A stretch of 64,000 nucleotides of DNA from Streptomyces sp. NBC_00285. GTDB lineage: Bacteria > Actinomycetota > Actinomycetes > Streptomycetales > Streptomycetaceae. Shown here one piece after another: positions 47,883 through 57,712 of this stretch (within the stretch, counting starts at the first letter, position 1; the number at the start of each line of letters is the position of its first letter). Position numbers and translations under genes: made by a program. Below the pieces are notes generated by a model, which saw only the letters and a list, made by a program, of their open reading frames with translations, was not told the DNA's origin and searched no databases. The stretch lies in contig NZ_CP108055.1 of NCBI RefSeq assembly GCF_036174265.1, forward strand, positions 8,556,001 through 8,620,000. Direction: 5' to 3'.

Positions 47883-49688
47883 TCAGCGCCGGGCATATTC
47901 GCGGAAGCCACGGCCGGTCTTGCGGCCGAGGCAGCCCGCGGCCACCAGGTGCTCCAGGAGCGGCGCCGGTGCGAGGCCCGGGTCGCGGAACTCGCGGTGC
48001 AGGACCTTCTCGATCGCGAGCGAGACGTCGAGGCCGACGACGTCCAGGAGCTCGAAGGGGCCCATCGGATAGCCGCCGCCCAGCTTCATCGCCGCGTCGA
48101 TGTCGTCGAGGGTCGCGTAGTGCTCCTGGACCATCTTGATCGCGTTGTTGAGGTACGGGAACAGCAGGGCGTTCACGATGAAGCCCGCCCGGTCCCCGCA
48201 GTCGACCGCGTGCTTCCTGATCCGGACACAGACCTCACGGACCGTCGAGTGGACGTCGTCGGCCGTCAGGACCGTACGGACGACCTCGACCAGCTTCATC
48301 GCCGGCGCCGGGTTGAAGAAGTGCATGCCGATCACGTCCTGCGGGCGCGAGGTGGCGCGGGCGCAGGCGACGACGGGCAGCGAGGAGGTCGTGGTCGCCA
48401 GGACCGCGCCCGGCTTGCAGACCTTGTCCAGCGCCTGGAAGAGCTGCTGCTTGATCTCCAGGTCCTCGGCGACGGCCTCCACCGCAAGGTCGACGTCCGC
48501 GAAGGACTCGTACGAGCCCGCCGCGGTGATGCGGTCCAGGGTCTGCGCGGCCGCCTCGGCGGTCATCCGGCCCTTGTCGACAGAGCGCGAAAGGGACTTG
48601 CCGATACGGGCCTTCGCCGTCTGCGCCTTCTCCTCGCTGCGGGCGGCGAGGACGACCTCGTACCCGGCCTTCGCGAAGACCTCGGCGATGCCGGACGCCA
48701 TGGTCCCGGACCCCGCGACCCCGACGGAGCGGACCTCGCGGCCCGGGGTCTGCGCTGAGCTCTCCAGGGGCGTCAGCGCGTCCCGCACCGCCGTCGCGCT
48801 GCCCGGGGCGTCGTAGGTGTAGAAGCCGCGTCCCGACTTACGGCCGGTCAGGCCCGCCTCGCTGAGCTGCTTGAGGATCGGGGCGGGGGCGTGCAACCGG
48901 TCGTGGGACTCGGAGTACATGGCTTCGAGGACGGTGCGGGCGGTGTCGACGCCGATCAGGTCGAGCAGGGCGAGGGGGCCCATGGGCAGGCCGCAGCCGA
49001 GCCGCATCGCAGCGTCGATGTCCTCGCGGGAGGCGTACTTCGCCTCGTACATCGCGGCCGCCTGGTTGAGGTAGCCGAACAGCAGCCCGTCGGCGACGAA
49101 ACCGGGCCGGTCGCCGACCGCGACGGGCTCCTTGCCGAGGTCGAGGGCGAGGTTGGTGACCGCGGTGACGGCCGTCGGCGCGGTGAGCACCGAGGAGACC
49201 ACCTCGACCAGCTTCATCGCGGGCGCCGGGTTGAAGAAGTGCAGACCGAGCACGCGCTCCGGGCGGGCCGAGTCGGCGGCCAGCCGGGTCACGGACAGGG
49301 CGTTGGTGCCGGTCGCGAGGATCGTCTCCGGGCGCACGATCCCGTCGAGCTCACGGAAGATCCGGTGCTTTATCTCGTACGACTCCGGAACCACCTCGAT
49401 GACGAGGTCGGCGTCGGCCGCGGCCCGCAGGTCGGTGGAGGTGCGGAAGCGGGCCACGACGTCCGCGCGCTCCTGCTCGGTGAGCCGGCCGCGCTCCACG
49501 GCACGGGCGGTCGCGGTCTCCAGGGCCTCGACGGCCTTGGCGGTCTGCGCCTCGCCGACGTCGATGCCGACGACCTGGCGGCCGGCCTTGGCGAGGACCT
49601 CGGCGATGCCGGTGCCCATGGTGCCGAGGCCGACGACGGCGATCGTCTGGAGCGGGGACGAAGAGGGGTCGGACAGGGGAGTGGCCAT
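47883..49688 (-). CDS. Tandem-domain 3-hydroxyacyl-CoA (3-hydroxybutyryl-CoA) dehydrogenase
   Basis: This 601-aa protein is an internal duplication of the 3-hydroxyacyl-CoA dehydrogenase unit. Each half has an NAD-binding loop (VVGLGTMGTGIAEVLAKAG and VAGSGTMASGIAEVFAKAG). Each also has the HFFNPAPAMKLVEVV catalytic-His region and a GYPMGPFELLD or LPMGPLALLD C-terminal dimerisation helix. Both halves keep the catalytic residues, so both may be active. It interconverts acetoacetyl-CoA and 3-hydroxybutyryl-CoA, feeding crotonyl-CoA to ccr. The ATG is fixed by GGAG; the open frame upstream is not homologous. Confidence 0.93.
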   Translation of the reverse strand: MATPLSDPSSSPLQTIAVVGLGTMGTGIAEVLAKAGRQVVGIDVGEAQTAKAVEALETATARAVERGRLTEQERADVVARFRTSTDLRAAADADLVIEVVPESYEIKHRIFRELDGIVRPETILATGTNALSVTRLAADSARPERVLGLHFFNPAPAMKLVEVVSSVLTAPTAVTAVTNLALDLGKEPVAVGDRPGFVADGLLFGYLNQAAAMYEAKYASREDIDAAMRLGCGLPMGPLALLDLIGVDTARTVLEAMYSESHDRLHAPAPILKQLSEAGLTGRKSGRGFYTYDAPGSATAVRDALTPLESSAQTPGREVRSVGVAGSGTMASGIAEVFAKAGYEVVLAARSEEKAQTAKARIGKSLSRSVDKGRMTAEAAAQTLDRITAAGSYESFADVDLAVEAVAEDLEIKQQLFQALDKVCKPGAVLATTTSSLPVVACARATSRPQDVIGMHFFNPAPAMKLVEVVRTVLTADDVHSTVREVCVRIRKHAVDCGDRAGFIVNALLFPYLNNAIKMVQEHYATLDDIDAAMKLGGGYPMGPFELLDVVGLDVSLAIEKVLHREFRDPGLAPAPLLEHLVAAGCLGRKTGRGFREYARR

Positions 49689-50070
49689 CGCGGAACTCCA
49701 GGAATGAGGGTGACGACTGGGAGCGCGACCCGGTACGCCGACAGGCGCACCGGGTGCGTGAGGAACTGCGGAATGCGGGTGGTGCCGGGCTGCTGGCGCA
49801 CACGCCCGGGCCGTCGTCGCGGGCGTGCACACGCCCGGAGAACGGTGGAAGCCGACCGGCCCTGTCCCAAGCCGGGTCGCACTGAGAACTGCGGTACCTG
49901 AGGCACCGAACCGACTGCTCTCGCGGTGGCTGCGTCACCAGGCCACCGCAAGGAGTTCCACGAGTGGGTAACTCGCTCGTCTGAGCTTAACCGGTGAGTA
50001 ACGAGCGCGCCAGCCCCCGGATTTGTGATGTACGTCCCGCGCCCCCGACGAGCCGCCTAACCTCGGGTTC
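49689..50070. other. 382-bp divergent spacer between hydroxyacyl-CoA dehydrogenase and HEAT-repeat gene
   Basis: This must hold both promoters. A perfect 8-bp stem GCGGTGGC / GCCACCGC lies at 49923-49949. A TAACCT hexamer ends 7 nt before the HEAT gene ATG, suggesting a leaderless start. No ORF with a family match is seen. Confidence 0.45.
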
Positions 50071-50646
50071 ATGGACGAAGAGTTGCGATCGCTCACGGAG
50101 CGCTTACGGCAGGAGTCGGGAGCATCGGCCGCCTACGAGCGTCTTGAGGCGACCGAGGACCCCGATGAGCTGGCCCAAGTGCTCACCGAGCCCGGACAGC
50201 CGCTGTGGGCCAGGGAGTTGGCCGCGTTCCGGCTCGGGCTCGCGGGGGACCGCCGGGCCTTCGAGTCACTCGTCCTGCTGCTCAACCACCGCGAGCCGCC
50301 GCGCTGTGCCACCGCCGCCTACGCCCTCGCCCGTCTGGGAGACCCGCGCACGGCCCGCGCGGCGGCCACCCTGGCCACCAACGAACTCCGTGTCGCCTAC
50401 GCCCTGCACCCGGTCCGGCTGCTGGCCGAACTGCACGCCCCCGAGTCGGTGCCCGCCCTGATCACCACGCTGGAGCGCCGGCTCAGCCCGCACGATCCGT
50501 ACCGCCGCGTGGCACTCGCCTGTGTGGAGGGACTCGGCGCCCTGGCGGACGACCGGGCCCGGCCCGTGCTGAACGAGGCCCTCGCCCATCCCTCGCTCGC
50601 GGAGGAGGCGGTGCGGGCGCTGGCGCGGATCCCACGGCAGCGGTAA
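50071..50646 (+). CDS. Small HEAT-repeat protein with a TTA leucine codon
   Basis: This 191-aa all-helical protein contains at least three HEAT/PBS-lyase-like repeats: WARELAAFRLGLAGDRRAFE, CATAAYALARLGDPRTARAA and RVALACVEGLGALADDRAR. Such repeats bind proteins, and no catalytic site is seen. Codon 12 (positions 50104-50106) is TTA, the rare leucine codon read by the developmental tRNA bldA in Streptomyces. No ribosome site precedes the ATG, but TAACCT ends 7 nt before it, fitting leaderless translation. The convergent neighbour is a GNAT gene. Function unknown. Confidence 0.82.
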   Translation: MDEELRSLTERLRQESGASAAYERLEATEDPDELAQVLTEPGQPLWARELAAFRLGLAGDRRAFESLVLLLNHREPPRCATAAYALARLGDPRTARAAATLATNELRVAYALHPVRLLAELHAPESVPALITTLERRLSPHDPYRRVALACVEGLGALADDRARPVLNEALAHPSLAEEAVRALARIPRQR

Positions 50647-50666
50647 CAGGCCGGGGACGTGAGGGG

Positions 50667-51194
50667 TCAGGGAGTCAGCGCCTTCGTGTACCGCACCTCC
50701 GGCACCGGAACGCCGTCCACCTCGAAGGGCTCCTCCGCGCCGTCGGCCGCGAAGCCCTGACGTTCGTAGAAGCGCCGGGCGTGTGTGTTGTCCTTGAGGA
50801 CCCACAGGAGCATGCGGGGGTGACCGGCGGCCGAGGTGCGGCGCACGGACTCCTGGAGCAGGGCGTGTCCGATGCCGCTCCCGATCCGCTGCGGGGCTAC
50901 GTAGATCGCGTACAACTCGGCTTCTTCGGTGCGCAGTTCACCGTCGCGGTAGGGGCCGTGGCAGGCCCAGCCGAGGATCTCGCCGTGCCGTTCGGCGACC
51001 AGATCCATGATGCGTCCGCCGCCCTGTCCGAAGCGGGCGCGGCGCCGCTCGGCGTCCGCCGGCACGCTGAGCCCGTCGAGGAACGGCTGCGGCATGAGGC
51101 CGCGGTATGCGCTCTGCCAGCCCCGGATCCGGATCTCCGAGACCCGGTCGCAGTCGGCGAGGGCCATCTCGCGGATGAGGAGAGGGGCGTCCAT
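50667..51194 (-). CDS. GNAT-family N-acetyltransferase
   Basis: This 175-aa acetyltransferase has the GNAT fold. Motif A binds acetyl-CoA in ELYAIYVAPQRIGSGIGHALL, and the C-terminal motif B is in NTHARRFYERQGFAADGAE. The N terminus LLIREMALADCDRVSEI is the usual first strand and helix. The substrate could be an amino group on a small molecule or protein and cannot be told from sequence. Its 3' end faces the HEAT-repeat gene. Confidence 0.9.
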   Translation of the reverse strand: MDAPLLIREMALADCDRVSEIRIRGWQSAYRGLMPQPFLDGLSVPADAERRRARFGQGGGRIMDLVAERHGEILGWACHGPYRDGELRTEEAELYAIYVAPQRIGSGIGHALLQESVRRTSAAGHPRMLLWVLKDNTHARRFYERQGFAADGAEEPFEVDGVPVPEVRYTKALTP

Positions 51195-51235
51195 GACGGC
51201 ACCCTAGGCGGCGTCCGCCCTCACCGGCCTCCGAA

Positions 51236-51634
51236 TTACCCGCCGACCACCGCGAACGCCTCGATCTCCATCAGGAACTCCGGCCGCACCAGCCCGGCGA
51301 CCTGGACGGCGGAGGCCGCGGGCAACCGGTCGTCGGGTATGTGCTCGGCGCGGGCCGCCCGGATCGCCGGCATGTGGGCCATGTCCGTGACGAAGAAGGT
51401 GAGCTTGACGACGTCGTCGAAGTCCGCCCCGGCGGCGGCCAGGCAGCGGCGGAGGTTCTCGAAGACCTGGCGGGCCTGGGCGGCGGCGTCGCCCTCGCCG
51501 ACGAGCCCGCCGCCCTCGTCGAGGGCAACCTGGCCCGAGACCGCGACGAAACGGCCGCGGCCCAGCACCACGTGGGAGTACTGGGCCGCGGGGGCGACCC
51601 CGGCGGGGGTGGGAATCCTGGTCAGCTCGGTCAT
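51236..51634 (-). CDS. RidA-family (YjgF/UK114) protein
   Basis: This 132-aa protein belongs to the RidA family, which hydrolyses reactive enamines/imines released by PLP enzymes, or related deaminations. FVAVSGQVALDEGGGLVGEG is the conserved start of the fold, NLRRCLAAAGADFDDVVKLT the central helix, and MEIEAFAV the C terminus. The ATG is chosen at MTELTRIPTPAGV; the extra upstream frame is not homologous. Whether it keeps the catalytic Arg of true RidA is uncertain, as several subfamilies lack it. Confidence 0.9.
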   Translation of the reverse strand: MTELTRIPTPAGVAPAAQYSHVVLGRGRFVAVSGQVALDEGGGLVGEGDAAAQARQVFENLRRCLAAAGADFDDVVKLTFFVTDMAHMPAIRAARAEHIPDDRLPAASAVQVAGLVRPEFLMEIEAFAVVGG

Positions 51635-51691
51635 GCGTCCATGGTGGACCACGGCACTGACAACGCCCGTCCCCGACGGAGCCTCAGGCAC

Positions 51692-53269
51692 TCAGCTGCG
51701 GAAGCCGAGCAGCCCGTGCAGAGCCGAGCCGCGCGAGGACGTGGACGCGGCCTTGGAACTCAGCGGCTTGGGATCGGGCATCGCCCTGCACACCGCGTCG
51801 GCCTCACCGTGGCCGCGCGGGACGGTGCCGTCGGTCAGATACCCGGCCAGGTACTTGTCCAGACACGTGTTCCCGCTCAGCGTGATGCCGTGGTTCCCGC
51901 CGCCCTGCTCGACGACCAGACTGGAGCCGGCCAGCAGGCGGTGCACGGTGACGCCGCCCTCGTACGGGGTGGCCGCGTCGTTCGTCGCCTGGAAGAGCAG
52001 CGTCGGCGGCAGCTTGCCGTTGGCGATGTTCACCGGGTCGAGCGTTTCCGTGGGCCAGAACGCGCACGGCGCGTTGTACCAGGCGTTGCTCCAGGCCATG
52101 AGCGGGGCCTTCTCGTACACCGCCCAGTTGTCCCGCTGCCATTGCTTCCAGTCACGTGGCCAGGAGGCGTCACGGCACTGCACGGACGTGTAGACGCTGT
52201 AGCCGTTGTCCCCGGACGCGTCGACGGCGCCGAAGTTCTCGTAGGCCTCGACGAGCGGGTCGGCGTCCTTGCCGTTCACGTACGCCGCGAACGCCTCGGC
52301 GAGATAGGGCCAGTAGCCGTTGTAGTAGCCGCCGGGGATGAAGGTGTCCTCCAGTTCCGAGGCGCCGACCTTGCCGCCCGCGGGCTTCTTGGCGAGGGCT
52401 GCCCGCATCGCGTACCACTTGGCCTCGATCTTCTCCGGATCGGTGCCGAGCTTGTACGTCGCGTTGTACTTGGCGATCCATGCCATGAGCGCGCGGTGCC
52501 GGTCGTTGAAGGCGTAGTCCTGGGCGAGGTTGTCGTCGTACCAGACCCCGGTCGGGTCGACGATCGAGTCCAGGACCAGGCGGCGCACCTGGTGGGGGAA
52601 GAGCTTGGCGTAGACGGCGCCCAGATAGGTGCCGTACGAGTAGCCGAAGTAGTTGATCTGCTCGGCGCCGAGTGCCCGGCGGATCGAGTCCATGTCCCGC
52701 ACGGCGCTGATGGTGTCGATGTACGGGAGCACGCTCGCGTACTTGCGGCCGCAGGCGGCGGCGAAGGACTTGGCGCGCTCCAGGTTGGCCTTCTCGATGG
52801 CGGGGGTGCTCGGTACGGAGTCGGGGCGCACCGGGTTGAAGTGGCCCGGCTTGCAGTCGAGGGCGGGCTTGCTCCTGCCCACACCGCGCGGGTCGAAGCC
52901 GATGACGTCGTACCGGGCCGCGACCGCCTTGGGCAGGCCGGAGGCGATGAACCCGGCGAAGGTCAGACCGCTGCCGCCGGGGCCGCCGGGGTTGACCAGC
53001 AGCGGGCCCTGGTACTTCTTCGCGGTGTGCGGGACGCGGGACAGCGCGAGGGTGATCTGTTTCCCGCGCGGGTCCGCGTGGTCGAGCGGCACTTTGAGGG
53101 ACGCGCACTGAAGGGTCGGGTAGTCGGCGGTGCCGCACTTCTTCCAGGCGAGCCGCGCGGTCGGGGCGGAGTGGGTGGCCTGTGCGGTGCCGGCGCCGGC
53201 GGGGACGGCGGTGAAGCCCCCGGCCATGACGACCGCGGCACCGCACAGGACGGCTGCGCGTTTTCTCAT
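51692..53269 (-). CDS. Secreted alpha/beta-hydrolase, tripeptidyl-aminopeptidase-like (S33)
   Basis: This 525-aa exported hydrolase resembles the Streptomyces Tap/SlpD-type aminopeptidases, which remove N-terminal peptides from secreted proteins. It has a signal peptide (RKRAAVLCGAAVVMAGGFTA), the oxyanion region LLVNPGGPGGSG, RYDVIGFDPRGVGRSKP, and the nucleophile Ser in NYFGYSYGTYLGA. The catalytic Asp and His belong to QATNDAATPYEGG and GGGNHGITLSGN. GGGAGG precedes the ATG. Such proteases often carry a lipoprotein Cys, but here none is evident. Confidence 0.92.
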   Translation of the reverse strand: MRKRAAVLCGAAVVMAGGFTAVPAGAGTAQATHSAPTARLAWKKCGTADYPTLQCASLKVPLDHADPRGKQITLALSRVPHTAKKYQGPLLVNPGGPGGSGLTFAGFIASGLPKAVAARYDVIGFDPRGVGRSKPALDCKPGHFNPVRPDSVPSTPAIEKANLERAKSFAAACGRKYASVLPYIDTISAVRDMDSIRRALGAEQINYFGYSYGTYLGAVYAKLFPHQVRRLVLDSIVDPTGVWYDDNLAQDYAFNDRHRALMAWIAKYNATYKLGTDPEKIEAKWYAMRAALAKKPAGGKVGASELEDTFIPGGYYNGYWPYLAEAFAAYVNGKDADPLVEAYENFGAVDASGDNGYSVYTSVQCRDASWPRDWKQWQRDNWAVYEKAPLMAWSNAWYNAPCAFWPTETLDPVNIANGKLPPTLLFQATNDAATPYEGGVTVHRLLAGSSLVVEQGGGNHGITLSGNTCLDKYLAGYLTDGTVPRGHGEADAVCRAMPDPKPLSSKAASTSSRGSALHGLLGFRS

Positions 53270-53404
53270 GAAGTCCTCCCAGGACGGAGGGATTCGGGCC
53301 GCGAGGGTCACGGTCCACGCCGCATCGTCCCGGGAAGCACGTCCGGAAGAACCTGTTCTGACAATACTTGACCCGATTGGGCCGTCCGATGCGCTCGAAC
53401 GCTC

Positions 53405-54442
53405 TCAGATCAACGTGAGTTGGGTCGGTTCGGACATCGGCTCGGCCTCGGGCTCCGGCTCCCGGATCCGCCGCGGCATCCCCGCGCCCGCGGGGCCGAT
53501 GCCGTACTCCTGGGCCAGCTCGTGGACCTGACGGGTGATCCGGCGCTGGTACCACTTCGGGGCGTAGGAGCCGTCCGCGTAGAGCCGCTCGTAGCGGCGC
53601 ACCAGGTGCGGGTGTTCCCGGTTCAGCCAGGCCATGAACCACTCCCGGGCTCCCGGCCGCAGATGCAGCACCAGCGGGGTGACGGAGGTGGCCCCCGCGG
53701 CGGCGATCGAGCGCACGGTGGCCCGCAGCTGTGCCGGGTTGTCGCTCAGGAACGGGATCACCGGCGCCATCAGGACCCCGCACCCGATGCCGTGCTCGGC
53801 CAGTGTCCTGACCGCTTCCAGGCGTCGCTCCGGAGCGGGTGTGCCCGGCTCGACGGTGCGCCACAGCTCGGGGTCGGTGAAGCCGACCGACACGGAGATG
53901 CCGACGTCGGTCACCTCGGCCGCCTGCTTCAGCAGGTCCAGGTCGCGCAGGATCAGCGTGCCCTTCGTCAGGATCGAGAAGGGGTTGGCGTGGTCGCGCA
54001 GGGCGGCGAGGATGCCCGGCATCAGCCGGTAGCGGCCCTCCGCGCGCTGGTAGCAGTCGACGTTGGTGCCCATCGCTATGTGCTCACCGGTCCAGCGGCG
54101 CGAGCCCAACTGGCGGCGCAGCAGCTCGGGCGCGTTCACCTTGACCACGATCTGCGAGTCGAAACCGAGCCCCGTGTCCAGGTCGAGATAGCTGTGGGTC
54201 TTGCGGGCGAAGCAGTACACGCACGCGTGCGTGCAGCCCCGGTAGGGGTTGACCGTCCACTCGAAGGGCATGCGGGAGGCGCCCGGCACCCGGTTGATGA
54301 TCGAACGGGCCCGGATCTCGTGGAACGTGATCCCGGCGAACTCGGGTGTGTCGAAGGTACGGCTGACCACCGCGTCGGCGCCGAACAGGGCGGCGTCGGC
54401 CCGTCCGTGTTCGGCGGAGCCGGTGAGGTTCTCCCAGCGCAT
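53405..54442 (-). CDS. Rv2578c-like radical SAM protein
   Basis: This 345-aa radical SAM enzyme has the Fe-S motif CTHACVYCFARKTH (Cx3Cx2C) in the RGCTHACVYC context typical of spore-photoproduct-lyase-like and Rv2578c-family proteins. SIINRVPGASRMPFEWTVNP precedes it, and ILTKGTLILRDLDLL and GISVSVGFTD follow in the barrel. The actinobacterial family has unknown function, and relation to DNA photoproduct repair is only a similarity. It stands alone on the minus strand, divergent from the SRPBCC gene. Confidence 0.9.
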   Translation of the reverse strand: MRWENLTGSAEHGRADAALFGADAVVSRTFDTPEFAGITFHEIRARSIINRVPGASRMPFEWTVNPYRGCTHACVYCFARKTHSYLDLDTGLGFDSQIVVKVNAPELLRRQLGSRRWTGEHIAMGTNVDCYQRAEGRYRLMPGILAALRDHANPFSILTKGTLILRDLDLLKQAAEVTDVGISVSVGFTDPELWRTVEPGTPAPERRLEAVRTLAEHGIGCGVLMAPVIPFLSDNPAQLRATVRSIAAAGATSVTPLVLHLRPGAREWFMAWLNREHPHLVRRYERLYADGSYAPKWYQRRITRQVHELAQEYGIGPAGAGMPRRIREPEPEAEPMSEPTQLTLI

Positions 54443-54576
54443 GAGGCCTCCTCGGTAGCACTGCCCTCCGAGTGAAACACTTGTTCGAATTCTTGTGCAA
54501 CCCCGATTTGGGAGCCCGTGGGCGGGGGTGGTTGGCTTGCCCCGACCCCGAGAACCCGAAGTCCTGGAGGAAGTCG

Positions 54577-55020
54577 ATGGCGCAGGTCGAGGCCACTACG
54601 GAGCGGATCGTCGAGGCGGACGCGGAGAAGGTGTTCGACGCCGTCGCCGACTACAGCGGCACGCGCTCGAAGGTGATGCCCGAGCAGTTCAGCGAGTACG
54701 AGGTGCGCGAGGGCGGCGACGGCGAGGGCACCCTCGTCCACTGGAAGCTCCAGGCCACCAGCAAGCGTGTGCGCGACTGCCTGCTGGAGGTCACCGAGCC
54801 CACCGACGGCGAACTCGTCGAGAAGGACCGCAACTCGACCATGGTCACCACCTGGCGGGTCACCCCGGCAGGCGAGGGCAAGGCCCGGGTCGTCGTGACC
54901 ACCACCTGGGACGGCGCCGGAGGTGTCGGCGGCTTCTTCGAGCGGACCTTCGCACCCAAGGGCCTCGGCCGGATCTACGACACCCTTCTCGACCGGCTCG
55001 CCACCGAGGTCGAGAAGTAA
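54577..55020 (+). CDS. SRPBCC / polyketide-cyclase-like START-domain protein
   Basis: This 147-aa single-domain protein has the helix-grip fold of the SRPBCC superfamily: ATTERIVEADAEKVFDAVAD at the start, VHWKLQATSKRVRDC strands, and a long C-terminal helix GRIYDTLLDRLATEVEK. These proteins bind hydrophobic ligands in a cavity. No cyclase residues or polyketide cluster are nearby, so a lipid- or ligand-binding role is as likely as catalysis. GGAGGAAG precedes the ATG. Confidence 0.88.
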   Translation: MAQVEATTERIVEADAEKVFDAVADYSGTRSKVMPEQFSEYEVREGGDGEGTLVHWKLQATSKRVRDCLLEVTEPTDGELVEKDRNSTMVTTWRVTPAGEGKARVVVTTTWDGAGGVGGFFERTFAPKGLGRIYDTLLDRLATEVEK

Positions 55021-55168
55021 GTCCCCGCCGCCCGGCGGATGTTGATCCAGATCACCGGATCGAGTGGATCTCCGTACGACCCGCCGGTGTGCCGTAACTC
55101 GTCGCGCTTGCTCGTAGTTGTCGCCTTATGCGGGAAATGCGTGGCAAGTGCGACGAGGGGAGCGGGAT

Positions 55169-57535
55169 GTGGGCGTGACGACTCCGGTACACGAGGAACG
55201 GGTCGAAGCGCCCCCACAGGCCCCCGCACCCGCCGTCGAACTCGGCCCACGCCGGGTGCGGTTGATCTTCCTCGGGCTCATGCTCGCGCTGCTTCTCGCC
55301 GCGCTGGAGCAGATGATCGTCGCCACCGCGCTCCCCAGGATCGTCGGTGAACTCCACGGCCTGGACAGGATGTCCTGGGCGATCACCGCCTACCTCCTCA
55401 CCGCCACGATCGGCCTGCCGGTCTACGGCAAACTCGGCGACCTGCTCGGCCGCAAGGGCGTCTTCCAGTTCGCGATCGTCGTCTTCGTCATCGGCTCCGC
55501 GCTGGCCGGACGGGCCCGGACCATGGACCAGCTGATCGCCTTCCGCGCGGTCCAGGGCGTCGGCGCGGGCGGCCTCATGATCGGCGTGCAGGCGATCATC
55601 GCCGACATCGTGCCGCCCCGGCAGCGCGGTCGCTACATGGGCCTGATCGGCGCCGCCTTCGGGCTCGCCTCCGTCGCCGGCCCGCTGCTCGGCGGCTACT
55701 TCACCGACCACCTCTCCTGGCGCTGGTGCTTCTACGTCAACGTGCCCTTCGGTCTGCTGACCCTCGCGGTCGTCACCGCCGTACTGAAACTCCCCAGGCC
55801 CACGGCGAAGCCCCGGTTCGACGTCCTCGGCGCGCTGCTGCTCGCCGCGGCCTCCACCTGCCTGGTCCTGCTGACCAGTTGGGGCGGCACCGAGTACGCC
55901 TGGGACTCAACGGTCGTCCTCGGCCTGGGCGCCGGGGCGGCCGTATCCGCAGGGTTCTTCCTGGTCGCCGAGCACTTCGCCGCCGAACCCCTCATCCCGC
56001 TCCGGCTGTTCAGGGACTCCGTCTTCGACGTCACCGCCCTGGTGGGCCTGGTGATCGGCGTCGCCCTCTTCGGGGCGGCCAGCTATCTGCCGACCTTCCT
56101 CCAGATGGTCGACGGCGCGAGCGCCACTCAGTCCGGGCTGCTGATGCTGCCCATGATGGCCGGGATCGTCGGCGCCTCCGTCATCGCAGGGCAGCTCATC
56201 AGCCACACCGGCCGCTACAAGATCTGGCCGGTCCTCGGCAGCGCCCTCGCCGTCGTCGGCATGTGGCTGCTGTCCCACCTGGAGGCCGACACGCCCCGGC
56301 TGCACTACAGCATCTGGATGGCCGTCCTCGGCGCCGGGATCGGCATGGTGATGCCGGTCCTGATCCTCGCCGTGCAGAACTCCGTGCAACCCGCCGACCT
56401 CGGCACCGCCACCAGCGCCAACAACTACTTCCGGCAGATCGGCGGCAGCGTGGGGGCGGCGATCTTCGGCACCCTGTTCGCCGACCGGCTCGCCCATGCG
56501 CTCACCGACCGACTGCCCGCCGGCGCCGGACTGCCCGACCCCGAGGCCATCACCCCGCAGCTCGTCCACGGCCTGCCCCCGGCGCTGCGCGACGGCTACA
56601 TCCGGGCCTATGCCGACGCCATGCCGAGGATCTTCCTCTACCTCGTCCCGGTACTCGTCCTCGGCCTGCTCGTCGCCTTCTTCCTCAAGGAGAAACCGCT
56701 GGTGTCCCACAACGCGCCCGAGACGGAGACCGCGCCGGTGAACACCCCGATCCCGCAGTCCCGGTCGTCGTACGCGGCCACGACGCCCGTCCGCGGCACA
56801 GTGCGGCACTTCGACGGAACCGCCGTGCCCCGGGCCGCGCTCACCCTCATCGACGTGGCCGGAGCGCAGGTCGGCCGCAGCGCCAGCGGCCAGGACGGGC
56901 GGTACGCGCTGTCGACGCCCGGCTCCGGGTCGTACGTGCTGATCGCGGCCGCCGGCGGACACCAACCGCAGGCCGTCTCCGTGACGATCGGCGAGCACCC
57001 CGTCGAGCTGGACGTCGTCCTCGGCGGCGCCGGACGGCTCGCGGGCAGGGTGCGGACCGCCGACGACACGCCCGTGCCGGGAGCCACCGTCACCCTCACG
57101 GATGCGCACGGCGACGTCGTGGCCACCACCCGCAGCGCAGCCGAGGGCGCCTTCGCCGTCACCGAGCTGGTCGCCGGGGAGTACACCCTCGCCGCGAGCG
57201 CGTCCGGCTTCCGCCCCGTCGCGCTCCCCGTGACCGTCCAGGCCTCCCGGGAGACCCGCCAGGACGTCGAACTCGCGGGCGGCGCGGTGCTGCGCGGCAC
57301 CGTGCGGGCCGGCGGGGACCGTCCCGTCGAGGACGCGCGCGTGACGCTCCTGGACACGGCCGGCAACGTCGTGGACACCCTCACCACCGGCCTCGACGGC
57401 ACCTTCCGCTTCGTCGACCTGTCCTCGGGCGAGTACACCGTCATCGCCGCCGGCTACCCGCCCGTCGCCACCGTGCTCCAGCTGGCCGCGGGCGCCCGCA
57501 GCGAGCGGGATCTGCAGCTCGGGCACGAGGACTGA
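55169..57535 (+). CDS. DHA2-type MFS exporter with three C-terminal carboxypeptidase-regulatory-like repeats
   Basis: This 788-aa protein joins a 14-helix drug:proton antiporter (about residues 25-515) to a soluble tail. MFS signatures are [13 protein letters not shown] (motif A), [13 protein letters not shown] and [18 protein letters not shown]. The tail (residues about 540-788) consists of three beta-sandwich repeats starting [36 protein letters not shown] and [18 protein letters not shown]. Each ends in a GxYxL or GEYTL strand, as in CarboxypepD_reg/CNA_B-like domains. Such domains are normally extracellular. The GTG start is chosen near GGGGAG; two others are in frame. Confidence 0.9.
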   Translation: MGVTTPVHEERVEAPPQAPAPAVELGPRRVRLIFLGLMLALLLAALEQMIVATALPRIVGELHGLDRMSWAITAYLLTATIGLPVYGKLGDLLGRKGVFQFAIVVFVIGSALAGRARTMDQLIAFRAVQGVGAGGLMIGVQAIIADIVPPRQRGRYMGLIGAAFGLASVAGPLLGGYFTDHLSWRWCFYVNVPFGLLTLAVVTAVLKLPRPTAKPRFDVLGALLLAAASTCLVLLTSWGGTEYAWDSTVVLGLGAGAAVSAGFFLVAEHFAAEPLIPLRLFRDSVFDVTALVGLVIGVALFGAASYLPTFLQMVDGASATQSGLLMLPMMAGIVGASVIAGQLISHTGRYKIWPVLGSALAVVGMWLLSHLEADTPRLHYSIWMAVLGAGIGMVMPVLILAVQNSVQPADLGTATSANNYFRQIGGSVGAAIFGTLFADRLAHALTDRLPAGAGLPDPEAITPQLVHGLPPALRDGYIRAYADAMPRIFLYLVPVLVLGLLVAFFLKEKPLVSHNAPETETAPVNTPIPQSRSSYAATTPVRGTVRHFDGTAVPRAALTLIDVAGAQVGRSASGQDGRYALSTPGSGSYVLIAAAGGHQPQAVSVTIGEHPVELDVVLGGAGRLAGRVRTADDTPVPGATVTLTDAHGDVVATTRSAAEGAFAVTELVAGEYTLAASASGFRPVALPVTVQASRETRQDVELAGGAVLRGTVRAGGDRPVEDARVTLLDTAGNVVDTLTTGLDGTFRFVDLSSGEYTVIAAGYPPVATVLQLAAGARSERDLQLGHED

Positions 57536-57712
57536 AAGCCCGTCAGGCCCCGGTTCGCGCCCCTGACCGGCGCATCCGCACGTCGGGGTGGGACGGGGCG
57601 CGCGCCGGGGCGAGCCGGTCCGGGCCAATTCCCCCATTGCGGCACACCGTGACCGACCGGCGCCGTACGGTGGAACAGGCGGCACAGATCTTGCGGAGAG
57701 AGGGCCTGGGCC

